64,000 nt of DNA, from positions 2,694,501-2,758,500 of the forward strand of contig NZ_CP011388.1 of the NCBI RefSeq assembly GCF_001644605.1, read 5' to 3'. The translations under genes and the position numbers were made by a program. Positions 8,124-15,873 of this stretch are shown here, in pieces. The DNA is from Paenibacillus swuensis. Its GTDB lineage: Bacteria > Bacillota > Bacilli > Paenibacillales > DY6. Each line of letters starts with the position of its first letter. Within the stretch, counting starts at the first letter, position 1. The notes below the pieces were generated by a model, which did not search any database, was not told the DNA's origin, and saw nothing but the letters and a program-made list of their open reading frames with translations.

Positions 8124-8720
8124 ATGAAGCAGGAAGAACGCAGACAACAAACGATTCAACAGTTACTGGACGCGACTAAACGATTAGTTCACGAGATCGG
8201 ATGCCAGTCCATCACCATGAATCATATTATCGAGAAGTCCGGACTATCCAAAGGGGCTATCTTTCATTATGTCAAAAGCAAGGATGAGATCTTTGCCTGG
8301 GTATTGCAAGAGGGAGTGGAGAAGACGAATCTGCGGTTCATCGACGAGGTAGAGAAGGGGAAGAGGGACTTTGAAGGACCGATGCGGAAAATTGCTGAAG
8401 CTTTTTCAGCGCTCGATCAGGCGGATGATATGACGAACAAAGTGTTTGTTTATCTCCTGGGGAAAGAGCATGATCCGGCCATTGCCCAGGTGCTTCAGCA
8501 GTTTCATGACCGATCCGTTGCTTTGGCTCGCAACTGGATTGAAACGGGTCAGCGGAGCGGGGTCATCCCTGTAACAATGGATGTGAATCGGACCGCGGAG
8601 ATGTTTGTCGTTCTCTCCCTGGGTCTTCGCGCCCGATCCTCCATCCCGGGAGTCACACCCGCATTCACCGCTCAGGATTTTACGAAGTTTGTGGTTCAGA
8701 CTTTGAAGCCCAACCGATAA
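8124..8720 (+). CDS. TetR/AcrR-family transcriptional regulator
   Basis: This 198-residue protein has the TetR N-terminal helix-turn-helix ('IGCQSITMNHIIEKSGLSKGAIFHYVKSKDEIF', given here only as location residues 23-55) and an all-helical C-terminal ligand domain. It probably represses its own transcript and the DoxX-like gene through the palindrome at 7572-7598, as TetR regulators usually control an adjacent membrane protein. The ribosome site is weak, consistent with coupled low expression. The ligand is unknown. Confidence 0.85.
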   Translation: MKQEERRQQTIQQLLDATKRLVHEIGCQSITMNHIIEKSGLSKGAIFHYVKSKDEIFAWVLQEGVEKTNLRFIDEVEKGKRDFEGPMRKIAEAFSALDQADDMTNKVFVYLLGKEHDPAIAQVLQQFHDRSVALARNWIETGQRSGVIPVTMDVNRTAEMFVVLSLGLRARSSIPGVTPAFTAQDFTKFVVQTLKPNR

Positions 8721-8736
8721 CTATGAGTTGAGAGCC

Positions 8737-9531
8737 TTAGCTTTGTACTGAGGCTTCAAAACTCTTCGAAGTATAACCATAGTGTTGAGGATAAAGATGC
8801 ATATTCTCTATTTTGCTTATTCGAACGGGTAACGGTGGATGCGTAGATACAATGTGGCTAAGCCATACAAAAAATCCGCGCTCTTTACTGCTTTCAAGCA
8901 CATAATCAGATATATTCACATGTTTGTATAATGTACGCCCAATCGCTAAGATAACTAGTCCTTGAATGGCAGCGGGGGCATTTCCGATGTATGCGGCGGC
9001 TATGCGATCACAGGTGAATTCACAACCTCTGGAATATGCTTTTCCTAGGAAAGGAAACCAAAGCGCGGGTAAAATAAGCAGGTTTTTACTAATGTGATTT
9101 CTTTTGATATGAGCAAATTCATGCGCCAGTATAAATGAAAGTTCTTCCTCGTCCCCCGTCTCAATAAGTTCAAACAAGTTGGAGTATAACACTACATAAT
9201 TCCGCCCCATAAAGCGAGTTGCAAAAGCGTTCAGCATACCGTCGGATTGTAGAACAAAAATATCTGGTAGACGGGATAAACCCATTTCTTTGCCAATACG
9301 ATGAGCAGTATGATAAAAAGACGGGAATTGTTGTTCCGTAATCTTGATTCCGTTCGCCCGTATATGCCCCATCATTAAACCTTGTACGAATAGGGCTGCT
9401 ATAATGCCAGCGATAATATAAATAATACCGATAATAGAGATAATCAGACTTACATAGACAACAATGCTAAAGAGTAGACAAAATATATAAAGCGATTTCT
9501 CATTATCATGAACTAAACGAGGATTAAGCAT
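8737..9531 (-). CDS. M48-family membrane metalloprotease (HtpX-like)
   Basis: This encodes 264 residues. Two hydrophobic segments (about residues 15-50) anchor it in the membrane. The zinc site HEFAH is near residue 136, and the third ligand is in 'GCEFTCDR' some 60 residues further, as in M48 peptidases such as HtpX that degrade misfolded membrane proteins. A TTG at 9540 could extend it by three residues; ATG 9531 follows GGAG closely. It diverges from a small membrane-protein gene across a 130-base region containing a perfect palindrome, so the two may be co-regulated. Confidence 0.85.
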   Translation of the reverse strand: MLNPRLVHDNEKSLYIFCLLFSIVVYVSLIISIIGIIYIIAGIIAALFVQGLMMGHIRANGIKITEQQFPSFYHTAHRIGKEMGLSRLPDIFVLQSDGMLNAFATRFMGRNYVVLYSNLFELIETGDEEELSFILAHEFAHIKRNHISKNLLILPALWFPFLGKAYSRGCEFTCDRIAAAYIGNAPAAIQGLVILAIGRTLYKHVNISDYVLESSKERGFFVWLSHIVSTHPPLPVRISKIENMHLYPQHYGYTSKSFEASVQS

Positions 9532-9584
9532 ATTCTCCAACTTTCTATAGGTATTTTTGCATATCTATATATCGGTTTTACTTG

Positions 9585-9614
9585 CTTAATAATTAATATT
9601 GTTTAATTATTAAG
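9585..9614. promoter_or_regulatory. Perfect 12-bp inverted repeat in a divergent promoter region
   Basis: CTTAATAATTAA (9585-9596) and its reverse complement TTAATTATTAAG (9603-9614) flank a 6-base loop, midway between the divergent M48 protease and DUF2628-like genes. Its location and symmetry suggest an operator controlling both. The binding protein is unknown; it is AT-only apart from the ends, so chance cannot be fully excluded. Confidence 0.45.
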
Positions 9615-9660
9615 ACCATAGTAATATACATGTAGAATTTAACATGAAGGAGATAAGAAT

Positions 9661-9972
9661 ATGGTCGTACAACTAAAGAACCAGGTCGGGATGGTTAAAC
9701 AGGCAAAAATCGGTTTTTCCTGGACAACATTTTTTTTCGGATTTTTCCCCGCACTATTCAGAGGTGATTGGAAATGGTGTATTATTCAATTATTAGCAGC
9801 CTCATTCACGCTAGGTCTTACAAATCTGGTGTTTAGCTTTATCTATAATAAATTATACATCAACGGACTTTTGGAAAACGGCTATGTACCTGCGGATTCA
9901 CAATCTGAGGCGGCACTTGTTGCTAGTGGATTTATTGCTTCCGGCATGGTAACTACATCTTTGGCAAATTAG
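9661..9972 (+). CDS. Small membrane protein, DUF2628-like
   Basis: This encodes 103 residues. 'FSWTTFFFGFFPALFRGDWKW' (about residues 19-39) and the following hydrophobic segment resemble the DUF2628 family of small membrane proteins of unknown function. A second amphipathic region 'LGLTNLVFSFIYNKLYINGLL' follows. GAAGGAGATAAGA precedes the ATG with good spacing. It is divergent from the M48 protease and ends directly at a strong hairpin terminator. Confidence 0.6.
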   Translation: MVVQLKNQVGMVKQAKIGFSWTTFFFGFFPALFRGDWKWCIIQLLAASFTLGLTNLVFSFIYNKLYINGLLENGYVPADSQSEAALVASGFIASGMVTTSLAN

Positions 9973-10012
9973 CACAACAAGAGGGAGACCACATGGTCTC
10001 CCTCTTGTTGTG
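9973..10012. terminator. Bidirectional terminator hairpin
   Basis: A 40-base, almost perfect palindrome (19-bp arms, e.g. AAGAGGGAGACCA and TGGTCTCCCTCTT) starts one base after the upstream stop and ends just before the next stop on the other strand. It serves both convergent genes; T-runs on each side are short. Confidence 0.85.
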
Positions 10013-10015
10013 AAT

Positions 10016-10723
10016 TTATTTCCCCGGCACCGCGCAAGTACCGTCCGCACAAGCGTCGTCACTGGACGATTCAACAGCTTGTTCCGTCTGCTGATCGGCC
10101 CAAGCTTGCTGCAAAGCGTTCAGGAACATAGCATCGGATTGCGCGCCGGATAACGTATGTTTACGATCAATGACATAGTACGGCACGCCGCGAATCCCTA
10201 GACGGCTGCCTTCTTCTTCGTCACCGCGTACCTGATCGGCGAATTGCTCGCCCGCAAGCATGGTGAGCGCTTTTTCGCGATCCAATCCAGCTTCCGCGGC
10301 AATGTCCGCAAGGGTGCTGTGATCGCTCAAATTGCTGGAGTCCGTGAAGTATCCCCGGAACAACAACTCCGATACCTCGGCACTTTTGCCATTCTGGTCA
10401 GCCCAATGTTTAAGACGATGAGCATCGAACGTGTTCGTCAGCACCAACGTGTCGAATTGAAAATCAAGGCCTTCCGAAGCGGCTTGGCGACTCATGTTCT
10501 GATTCATGGCGATCGCCTCCTGACGACTCATGCCGTATCTGCCGGAGAGCATATCATAGACATCATGAGGGACTTGCTTGGGCGCATCAGGATCCAGCTC
10601 AAAACTGCGGTAGATGACCTGGACAGCATCCCGATGCGCAAATTGTTCCAGCGCTTTTTCAAAGCGGCGTTTGCCAATATAACAGAACGGGCATGCAAAG
10701 TCGGACCAAATTTCTACTTTCAT
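10016..10723 (-). CDS. DsbA-family oxidoreductase (FrnE-like)
   Basis: This encodes 235 residues with a thioredoxin-fold/DsbA domain of the FrnE type. The redox motif CPFC is at residues 11-14, and the cis-Pro region 'GIRGVPYYVID' lies near residue 175, as in cytoplasmic FrnE proteins (dithiol oxidoreductases, earlier confused with hydroxychromene carboxylate isomerases). There is no signal peptide, so it acts in the cytoplasm. The tail 'DDACADGTCAVPGK' carries two extra cysteines that could shuttle electrons. Ribosome site and start at 10723 look normal. The reductase gene upstream on the same strand may be co-transcribed. Confidence 0.85.
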   Translation of the reverse strand: MKVEIWSDFACPFCYIGKRRFEKALEQFAHRDAVQVIYRSFELDPDAPKQVPHDVYDMLSGRYGMSRQEAIAMNQNMSRQAASEGLDFQFDTLVLTNTFDAHRLKHWADQNGKSAEVSELLFRGYFTDSSNLSDHSTLADIAAEAGLDREKALTMLAGEQFADQVRGDEEEGSRLGIRGVPYYVIDRKHTLSGAQSDAMFLNALQQAWADQQTEQAVESSSDDACADGTCAVPGK

Positions 10724-10744
10724 CTAACTCACCTCACTCCTTGA

Positions 10745-11386
10745 TTATTCCGCCTCACCAACAACGGTAAAGCGTGCGTTTACGTGTTGCGGCTGCTCAA
10801 TCTCGTCCAATACTGCAATCGCGTAATCCGCGTAACTAATATAACTTTGACCTTTACTGTTCAGGATGACATGATCTTTTCCTGTTTGGTAAGAACCCGT
10901 TCTTTTGCCTTCCGGATCAAAAAAACCAGCAGGACTGATATAAGTCCATGTAATTGAATCTGCAGCTTGCAGTTCTTCGAGTTGTTTCCCCGCATTGGAT
11001 GCCGTTGGATATACGAAATCCGGGAATTCCGGCGTATCCATGAGTTTCTGTGTCTTCGCTTCATCCACGAACAGGCTCCCGGCGCCGCCGACTACGATTA
11101 GCTTGGTATCTGGAGCATTTTTAAGCGCTTGTACTAACGCTCTTCCGGATTCGACATAGAGATGTTCTTCGCCGTCCGGAGCTTTAAACGTGTTGATCAC
11201 AACATCAAATGATTTCAGATCCGAAGCGGTAAGATTAAAAATATCTTTCTCCAGAACGTTCACGTTGGATTCCGCGATTTTGGAGGCGTTTCTTACAATG
11301 GCTGTCACTTCATGGCCTCTGTCCTTAGCTTCTTTCATTACCAGTTGTCCAACCTTGCCGCTTGCGCCGATAATGCCGATGTTCAT
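10745..11386 (-). CDS. NAD(P)H-binding oxidoreductase, NmrA/YwnB-like
   Basis: This 213-residue Rossmann-fold protein starts with 'IGIIGASGKVGQLV' (GxxGxxG dinucleotide site) and continues with the extended-SDR pattern 'VINTF', 'IVVGGAGSLF' and 'WTYISPAGFF'. It matches atypical short-chain dehydrogenases such as YwnB of B. subtilis, which bind NAD(P)H and respond to redox stress; the substrate is unknown. It is divergent from an HxlR regulator, an arrangement common for redox-responsive reductases under HxlR control. Confidence 0.8.
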   Translation of the reverse strand: MNIGIIGASGKVGQLVMKEAKDRGHEVTAIVRNASKIAESNVNVLEKDIFNLTASDLKSFDVVINTFKAPDGEEHLYVESGRALVQALKNAPDTKLIVVGGAGSLFVDEAKTQKLMDTPEFPDFVYPTASNAGKQLEELQAADSITWTYISPAGFFDPEGKRTGSYQTGKDHVILNSKGQSYISYADYAIAVLDEIEQPQHVNARFTVVGEAE

Positions 11387-11431
11387 ATTGAATTCCTCCA
11401 GTTTGTTTTGAATTCTGTTTTGCTTTAACCA

Positions 11432-11494
11432 TAGTCTTATATTATTATATTGGTATATAAAATGTAAGTAGTCACTATTTTATAACATAGTCAC
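11432..11494. promoter_or_regulatory. Divergent promoter region with TAGTC repeats (candidate HxlR sites)
   Basis: TAGTCAC occurs at 11469-11475 and again at 11488-11494, 19 bp apart, and TAGTC again at 11432-11436, all between the reductase and hxlR-type genes. A spacing near two helical turns fits binding by a winged-helix dimer. The assignment to the HxlR protein is inference from adjacency. Confidence 0.4.
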
Positions 11495-11522
11495 ATAAAT
11501 AGAACCATGCGTAAGGAGAGGG

Positions 11523-11885
11523 ATGCACGTGGCAAAAACATCATTTGAGGGCGAAATTCCCCAAGAGCAAATCGAGGTCTGCCCGGTAACGGAAACGCAA
11601 AATGTCATTGCTGGTAAATGGAAGATCATTATTTTGTGGCATTTGAGACAGACCCGAAGATTCGGCGAACTTCAAAGATTGGTGCCCGGCATATCCAAAG
11701 GTATACTGACCAGTCAACTGAGAGAATTAGAAAAGGATCAGATTGTCCACCGGAAAGTGTATCAAGAGGTGCCTCCGAAAGTGGAGTACTCCTTAACCGA
11801 ATCCGGAGAGAATTTTATTCCAATATTGGAGAGTATGGGCGAGTGGGGCAGGAAATATGCGATGGGCAAAAAGAAAGCGGACTAA
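11523..11885 (+). CDS. HxlR-family transcriptional regulator
   Basis: This encodes 120 residues of winged helix-turn-helix HxlR type: '[20 protein letters not shown]' (about residues 20-39) with the conserved redox-sensing-type Cys, then '[20 protein letters not shown]' and the wing '[12 protein letters not shown]'. HxlR proteins sense electrophiles or aldehydes and control adjacent reductases; here the divergent NmrA-like gene is the likely target. A GTG at 11529 has better spacing from the AAGGAG site than the ATG at 11523, so the true start may be two codons later. Confidence 0.85.
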   Translation: MHVAKTSFEGEIPQEQIEVCPVTETQNVIAGKWKIIILWHLRQTRRFGELQRLVPGISKGILTSQLRELEKDQIVHRKVYQEVPPKVEYSLTESGENFIPILESMGEWGRKYAMGKKKAD

Positions 11886-11980
11886 TCTATGTAGAGCTGA
11901 AAAAATAGCGATTTCACAGCATCAGGAGCGCTAAGGTCGGTCATCGACAGACGTTGCCCATTGGAACAACATTAGAAGAA

Positions 11981-12024
11981 GGCTGTCCTTCAAGGTTTGG
12001 TGACCTCTAGTGACAGCCCTTTTA
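11981..12024 (+). terminator. Terminator after the HxlR gene
   Basis: GGCTGTC (11981-11987) pairs with GACAGCC (12012-12018), and CTTTTAAT follows. It lies between convergent genes and reads as an intrinsic terminator on the plus strand. Confidence 0.6.
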
Positions 12025-12042
12025 ATGAATATAGATTGATAT

Positions 12043-13131
12043 TTACCTAGCCTTTTTTTCAAAAGCATCATCAGTCGGATTCGCTGTTTCCCTGCCTTGG
12101 GTTTGCACCCATTCGTAACTCGGAGTCATCATTTGTAGAATTCGGGCATCGCTGGTTTTAGCGGAAGCAGCGCCATTGGATGTTGAGGAACCGCTTACAA
12201 TTTCAAGGGGCGGAGCTGAAGCGTAGGAGTAAAAGTACCAGTTTGGTGCAGCAATGTGCTTATTAGCAATGGCTTGAGCAGGAATGTACCATGGTGCGAG
12301 CCTAGAGAAGGCCGTCATCTTCTCCAGCGCCGCATTCATATCACCAACGCCAACATCCGTTATTCCGGAAGATTTATATTGTTCAAAAATAATGCCTTTT
12401 GTTTTCAAGTGAGAAACATAGTTGCGTGTCTCTTCTCCTGTCCATTTGTTGTTGAGATAGGACTTCGGATCTTTGGACCAGAACGGATCGAGCAAGGCAA
12501 CGCGCTTAGGTAACAGTTTAGAGTCTAACTGCCCCGCAGTAACTTTATCGCTGACTAGCTTCGTCAACCTCACAGCCATTTGATTTCCCAATGAATGGCC
12601 AGCGATCCTGATGTTTGAGCCTGTATAGTTGGACATTGCGGAAGCATAGGCATCATAGAATAGATCACCTGCTGATTTCGTCGGACCCGCAATATAAGTG
12701 CCGTCCTTCTTGCGCCAACGCATTGCCTTAGGACCCGTTGCCGTCCAGATTTTCGCCTCGGCATCCTTCACTTCGGCTTCATCCGCGAACTGATTCCAAT
12801 AAAATATCCCAATGTTCCAGCCCGCGCTTACCCAGGCATCCGCTGTGTTCACGTTGACTCCATAGGAGGCATCGTTATGTAAGTAATTAAACGTTTCACG
12901 GAACGCCGTAGCGGTCGTATCCTTTTGCCAGCCATGCACATAAATGATTGTTGGTTTAGTTGGATTGTAATAAGGATTGCCAACCCCTGCGACCGCTTTC
13001 TGTGATACGTTGCCTGATCCATACCAATAAATGCCGTGATCCAGCGTAGTTCCGTCATACGCATTGGCAATGGGAAGAGCGGTAAAGAATAGGGCTGAAA
13101 TCATAATCATTGAGAATAAACGCTTGATCAT
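12043..13131 (-). CDS. Secreted alpha/beta hydrolase (lipase-like)
   Basis: This encodes 362 residues with a signal peptide (MIKRLFSMIMISALFFTALP, cleavage near 'ANA-YD'). The mature protein has the alpha/beta-hydrolase oxyanion segment 'IIYVHGWQKD' and the nucleophile elbow GHSLGNQ, followed by 'VALLDPFW' with a candidate acid residue. It therefore probably hydrolyses esters outside the cell; the substrate is unknown. The open frame extends upstream to 13182, but AAGGAGAGAG lies 8 bases before ATG 13131, where the signal peptide begins. It is alone in its transcript. Confidence 0.75.
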   Translation of the reverse strand: MIKRLFSMIMISALFFTALPIANAYDGTTLDHGIYWYGSGNVSQKAVAGVGNPYYNPTKPTIIYVHGWQKDTTATAFRETFNYLHNDASYGVNVNTADAWVSAGWNIGIFYWNQFADEAEVKDAEAKIWTATGPKAMRWRKKDGTYIAGPTKSAGDLFYDAYASAMSNYTGSNIRIAGHSLGNQMAVRLTKLVSDKVTAGQLDSKLLPKRVALLDPFWSKDPKSYLNNKWTGEETRNYVSHLKTKGIIFEQYKSSGITDVGVGDMNAALEKMTAFSRLAPWYIPAQAIANKHIAAPNWYFYSYASAPPLEIVSGSSTSNGAASAKTSDARILQMMTPSYEWVQTQGRETANPTDDAFEKKAR

Positions 13132-13306
13132 AAACTCTCTCCTTTGTAGTTTCTCTTGATGTAACCGTTTACATATTATCACGTTCTGCTAGAATTCACA
13201 ATATAGCGAAGTCTGCTAATTTTCCGCACGCCTCTATGCGATCCAACTATATCAATCTATCATTGCGAAGCATACGATATGGTAGCTTTGAGAGGAGGAT
13301 GCGAGT

Positions 13307-13579
13307 ATGAGTTGTTGTAATCCTTGCCGTTGCAAGCGGCGTACAAAGAGAGTGGTACAACCTGTTAGACGTGCCAAAGGCCGGAAGAAAATCGGAACAC
13401 GCCCTTCGGGTACAAATTCCCCGCTATACAACTACTTTGCGCGAACTTTTCCGCAGCACCTGAATTTATTCCCGGTTTATGCGAATCTGGTCGAGCGCGG
13501 GGCGAGTGTTTGCGAAGCGAATGAGATGATTCAATCAATGATTGTTCGAAATGGTACTTGCCAACACCGCTGCAGATAG
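13307..13579 (+). CDS. Small cysteine-rich basic protein of unknown function
   Basis: This encodes 90 residues. The N-terminus holds four Cys within nine residues (MSCCNPCRC) followed by many Lys and Arg; further Cys are in 'ASVCEAN' and 'GTCQHRC'. The middle is 'PLYNYFARTFPQHLNLFPVYANLVERG'-like (an amphipathic, aromatic stretch at about residues 44-70). AGGAGG 8 bases before the ATG and a strong terminator after it support a real gene. Metal binding or a spore-coat role is possible, but I do not recognise the family. Confidence 0.55.
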   Translation: MSCCNPCRCKRRTKRVVQPVRRAKGRKKIGTRPSGTNSPLYNYFARTFPQHLNLFPVYANLVERGASVCEANEMIQSMIVRNGTCQHRCR

Positions 13580-13591
13580 GGATCGAACCGT

Positions 13592-13629
13592 AGAAAGCCG
13601 CAGTCACGTATGACTGCGGCTTTCTTTTG
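13592..13629. terminator. Strong bidirectional terminator
   Basis: A perfect 15-bp stem (AGAAAGCCGCAGTCA and its complement) with a CGTA loop, followed by TTTT, lies between the small Cys-rich gene and the end of hflX on the other strand. Confidence 0.9.
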
Positions 13630-13640
13630 AATATCAGAAA

Positions 13641-14912
13641 TTATAAGTTTGCCTGGTGGAGTAATTCCCGATACTGTTCCAAATCTGATGCGCGACATTC
13701 CATTTTCAACCGGGTGCCGTCCTCTTCGTAACTCGTTTCAGTGACATGGGCGTGTTCATTGAAGTAGGCAACGAGACGGCTTTGATCATAAGGGATGATC
13801 ATCTCGCAATGTACATATTGTTGAAATACTTGATCGCGAATTACCTGGGCCATCTCATCTATTCCCCGATGTTCCCGGGCAGATAGGTAAACCGAGTCAC
13901 CTTCGATTTGAGGGTAAGGATACTCCGTCAAATCCGCCTTATTATAAGCGATGATGACCGGTATTTCCGACGCTCCCAGCTCCTTCAACGTGTGCTTCGT
14001 AACTTCCATCTGCTTGGTGTACTCCGGACTTGACAGGTCCACAACGTGAATCAACAGATCGGCTTCGGCGACTTCCTCCAAGGTGGACCTAAAGGCTTTA
14101 ACCAAATGGTGGGGCAACTGGCTGACAAAGCCGACAGTATCGGTGAGCAAGAACGATTTACGGTCGGGTAAGTTGATGTTTCGGACAGATGTCTCCAAGG
14201 TGGCGAACAACATGTCTTTGGCGAGTACTTGCTTGGTCGTTCCCCTGTTATATTGTTGCAAAATAGCATTCATCAAGCTGGATTTCCCCGCATTCGTATA
14301 GCCGACTAGACACACGACGGGAACTTCGTTCTTACGACGTTGCTTTCGTTGCGTTTGGCGCCGGGTTACGAGCATCTCCAGTTCGGCTTGCAACGCCGTA
14401 ATTCGTTCTTCGATCCGGCGGCGGTCAAGCTCGCGTTTTGTTTCCCCGGAGCCTCGATTAATCATACCGGAACCGCCTCCTTGACGGCCCAATGACGTAC
14501 GAAGTCCCACTAATCGGGGTAGCATATATTGAAGCTGAGCAATTTCTACTTGAAGTTGGGATTCCCTTGTTTGCGCGCGTTCCGCGAAAATTTCAAGAAT
14601 CAGAACCGTGCGGTCTATAACTTTACAGTCAAGAGAAGATTCCAGATTGCGAATCTGGGAAGGGGTCAGCTCATCGTTACTGATGACGAGGGAAGCGCCC
14701 TTTTCTTCAATAAGCTCAGATAGCTCTTGAATCTTTCCCTTGCCGATATAAGTGGAGGGAACGATCCGCGTGACTTTCTGGGTGAGCTCGCCTGCCAACT
14801 CGATATGGCATGCTTCCGCAAGGTTGCTTAATTCTTCCATGGCATATGCAAAATCAGGCCGGTTCGCAAGGTGAACCCCCATGATTATCGCTTTCTCTTT
14901 AAGTTGTTCCAT
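13641..14912 (-). CDS. hflX: GTPase HflX
   Basis: This encodes 423 residues. The N-terminal HflX domain includes 'KVTRIVPSTYIGKGKIQEL', the coiled linker has 'GGGSGMINRGSGETKRELDR', and the GTPase domain shows G1 GYTNAGKSS, G3 DTVGFVSQLP and G4 NKAD. HflX binds the 50S/70S ribosome and splits stalled ribosomes after heat or antibiotic stress. AAGGATGATGAAGA precedes ATG 14912. A hairpin with a T-rich tail sits just upstream on the same strand (14941-14977), which could attenuate transcription, as known for hflX-type genes in Listeria. Confidence 0.95.
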   Translation of the reverse strand: MEQLKEKAIIMGVHLANRPDFAYAMEELSNLAEACHIELAGELTQKVTRIVPSTYIGKGKIQELSELIEEKGASLVISNDELTPSQIRNLESSLDCKVIDRTVLILEIFAERAQTRESQLQVEIAQLQYMLPRLVGLRTSLGRQGGGSGMINRGSGETKRELDRRRIEERITALQAELEMLVTRRQTQRKQRRKNEVPVVCLVGYTNAGKSSLMNAILQQYNRGTTKQVLAKDMLFATLETSVRNINLPDRKSFLLTDTVGFVSQLPHHLVKAFRSTLEEVAEADLLIHVVDLSSPEYTKQMEVTKHTLKELGASEIPVIIAYNKADLTEYPYPQIEGDSVYLSAREHRGIDEMAQVIRDQVFQQYVHCEMIIPYDQSRLVAYFNEHAHVTETSYEEDGTRLKMECRASDLEQYRELLHQANL

Positions 14913-14937
14913 TCTTCATCATCCTCTTTATATAGAT

Positions 14938-15048
14938 TTAAAACAAAATAAACAACACAAGCCTGAGCTTGTGTTGTCCGTGGTCGAGGACATGATCGAT
15001 CCAGACGGTTGCAATAAAACAGAGCATGCCAGGAAACATGAGGAACAT
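14938..15048 (-). other. Possible 36-codon upstream ORF of hflX
   Basis: On the hflX strand an ATG at 15048 opens 36 codons (beginning MFLMFPGM) ending at 14938, 25 bases before hflX. It runs through the terminator-like hairpin at 14952-14977, so ribosome movement could influence folding. The ribosome site is poor (ACTAGGCGC), so translation is uncertain. Confidence 0.25.
14941..14977 (-). terminator. Terminator-like hairpin in the hflX leader
   Basis: A perfect 11-bp stem (ACAACACAAGC at 14952-14962 with its complement at 14967-14977) and a 4-base loop is followed, on the minus strand, by TTATTTTGTTTT. It lies 40 bases upstream of hflX with no gene ending nearby, so it is better read as a leader attenuator than as the end of another gene. 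Confidence 0.6.
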
Positions 15049-15286
15049 GCGCCTAGTTTCTAGCTGTTTGGTTGATTTCCGAATGGATGAACAATTCAGG
15101 GGTAGATATGGACAAACTTATCCTGAGTCCTCTGTACACGGACAGAGTCTTGAGCGCTAGATTAGCGACGCAAAAATCGAACTCGGATAAAATTGTACAC
15201 ACGTAGCCCCTCCGTTCCTTAAAGTAATTCGATCTTACCATGTTGAAACACCGCTCTGCATGTTGAAGAATCGTTATAATGATCTT
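14978..15286. other. Gene-poor region between hflX leader and SRPBCC gene
   Basis: Apart from the start of the possible upstream ORF, I see no supported gene here. Short open frames exist on both strands, the best being a GTG frame of about 49 codons on the minus strand after GGAGGGG, but none shows recognisable protein features. The hflX promoter is expected in this stretch. Confidence 0.4.
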
Positions 15287-15736
15287 TTACCAACCGAAAT
15301 CTAACGTTTTTCCCGTTTCCACATAGGTCTTCAGATTGCTTAGAATCATCCACCAGCTCTTTTCCGTGCTCTCGCGAGAGGGATGGTTCTCCGTCCACTG
15401 ATCGTTAATCAGCGTCAGCTTCGTACACTGGCCAACCGTCTCTAACATGAAGGTGATGCGGGATTGCAGCTCCTCGTGATTCTCCCTATAAGATGGACCC
15501 GGGTGCTCCAGTAAGCTAAGTTGTACATTCGGTTCATACGCAAGAATTGTGCCGTATACATGAACGGTATCTTCTCCTTCATTCCCGGGGCCAACATAAG
15601 CATACGAATCACCCACGTTGAAATCCGATTTCAGCACACTGCCGAATAGTAAAGCCTTCGTACCTTCCGTGGAAATCAGCGCGTGCCAGACGTCCTCCCG
15701 CGTTGCATTGATATAAAACTCGTATCTTAAATCCAT
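15287..15736 (-). CDS. SRPBCC/AHSA1-family protein
   Basis: This encodes 149 residues. 'YEFYINATREDVWHALISTEG' at the N-terminus and 'FMLETVGQCTKLTLINDQW' near residue 105 match the AHSA1-like START/SRPBCC fold, a hydrophobic-pocket fold that binds small lipophilic ligands. The function of the bacterial stand-alone members is mostly unknown. AGGAGG is 8 bases before ATG 15736 and only 2 before an in-frame ATG at 15742, so 15736 is preferred. It diverges from an AraC regulator. Confidence 0.8.
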   Translation of the reverse strand: MDLRYEFYINATREDVWHALISTEGTKALLFGSVLKSDFNVGDSYAYVGPGNEGEDTVHVYGTILAYEPNVQLSLLEHPGPSYRENHEELQSRITFMLETVGQCTKLTLINDQWTENHPSRESTEKSWWMILSNLKTYVETGKTLDFGW

Positions 15737-15873
15737 GTTCATTGCCTCCTATTTTCATATCGTTGTAGGATTCCGCCTTATTTGATATGTTCGTATAAGA
15801 AGTATATTCATTATTTTCCAGATTGTATTGTAAAAACGCGACATCCCTTTCAGATGAGGAGCAGTGATAGAAT

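Noticed and set aside
15053..15241. 62-codon minus-strand ORF between hflX and the SRPBCC gene
   Set aside because: Only a GTG inside it has a ribosome site, and there is no protein similarity I can see; kept only as a note.
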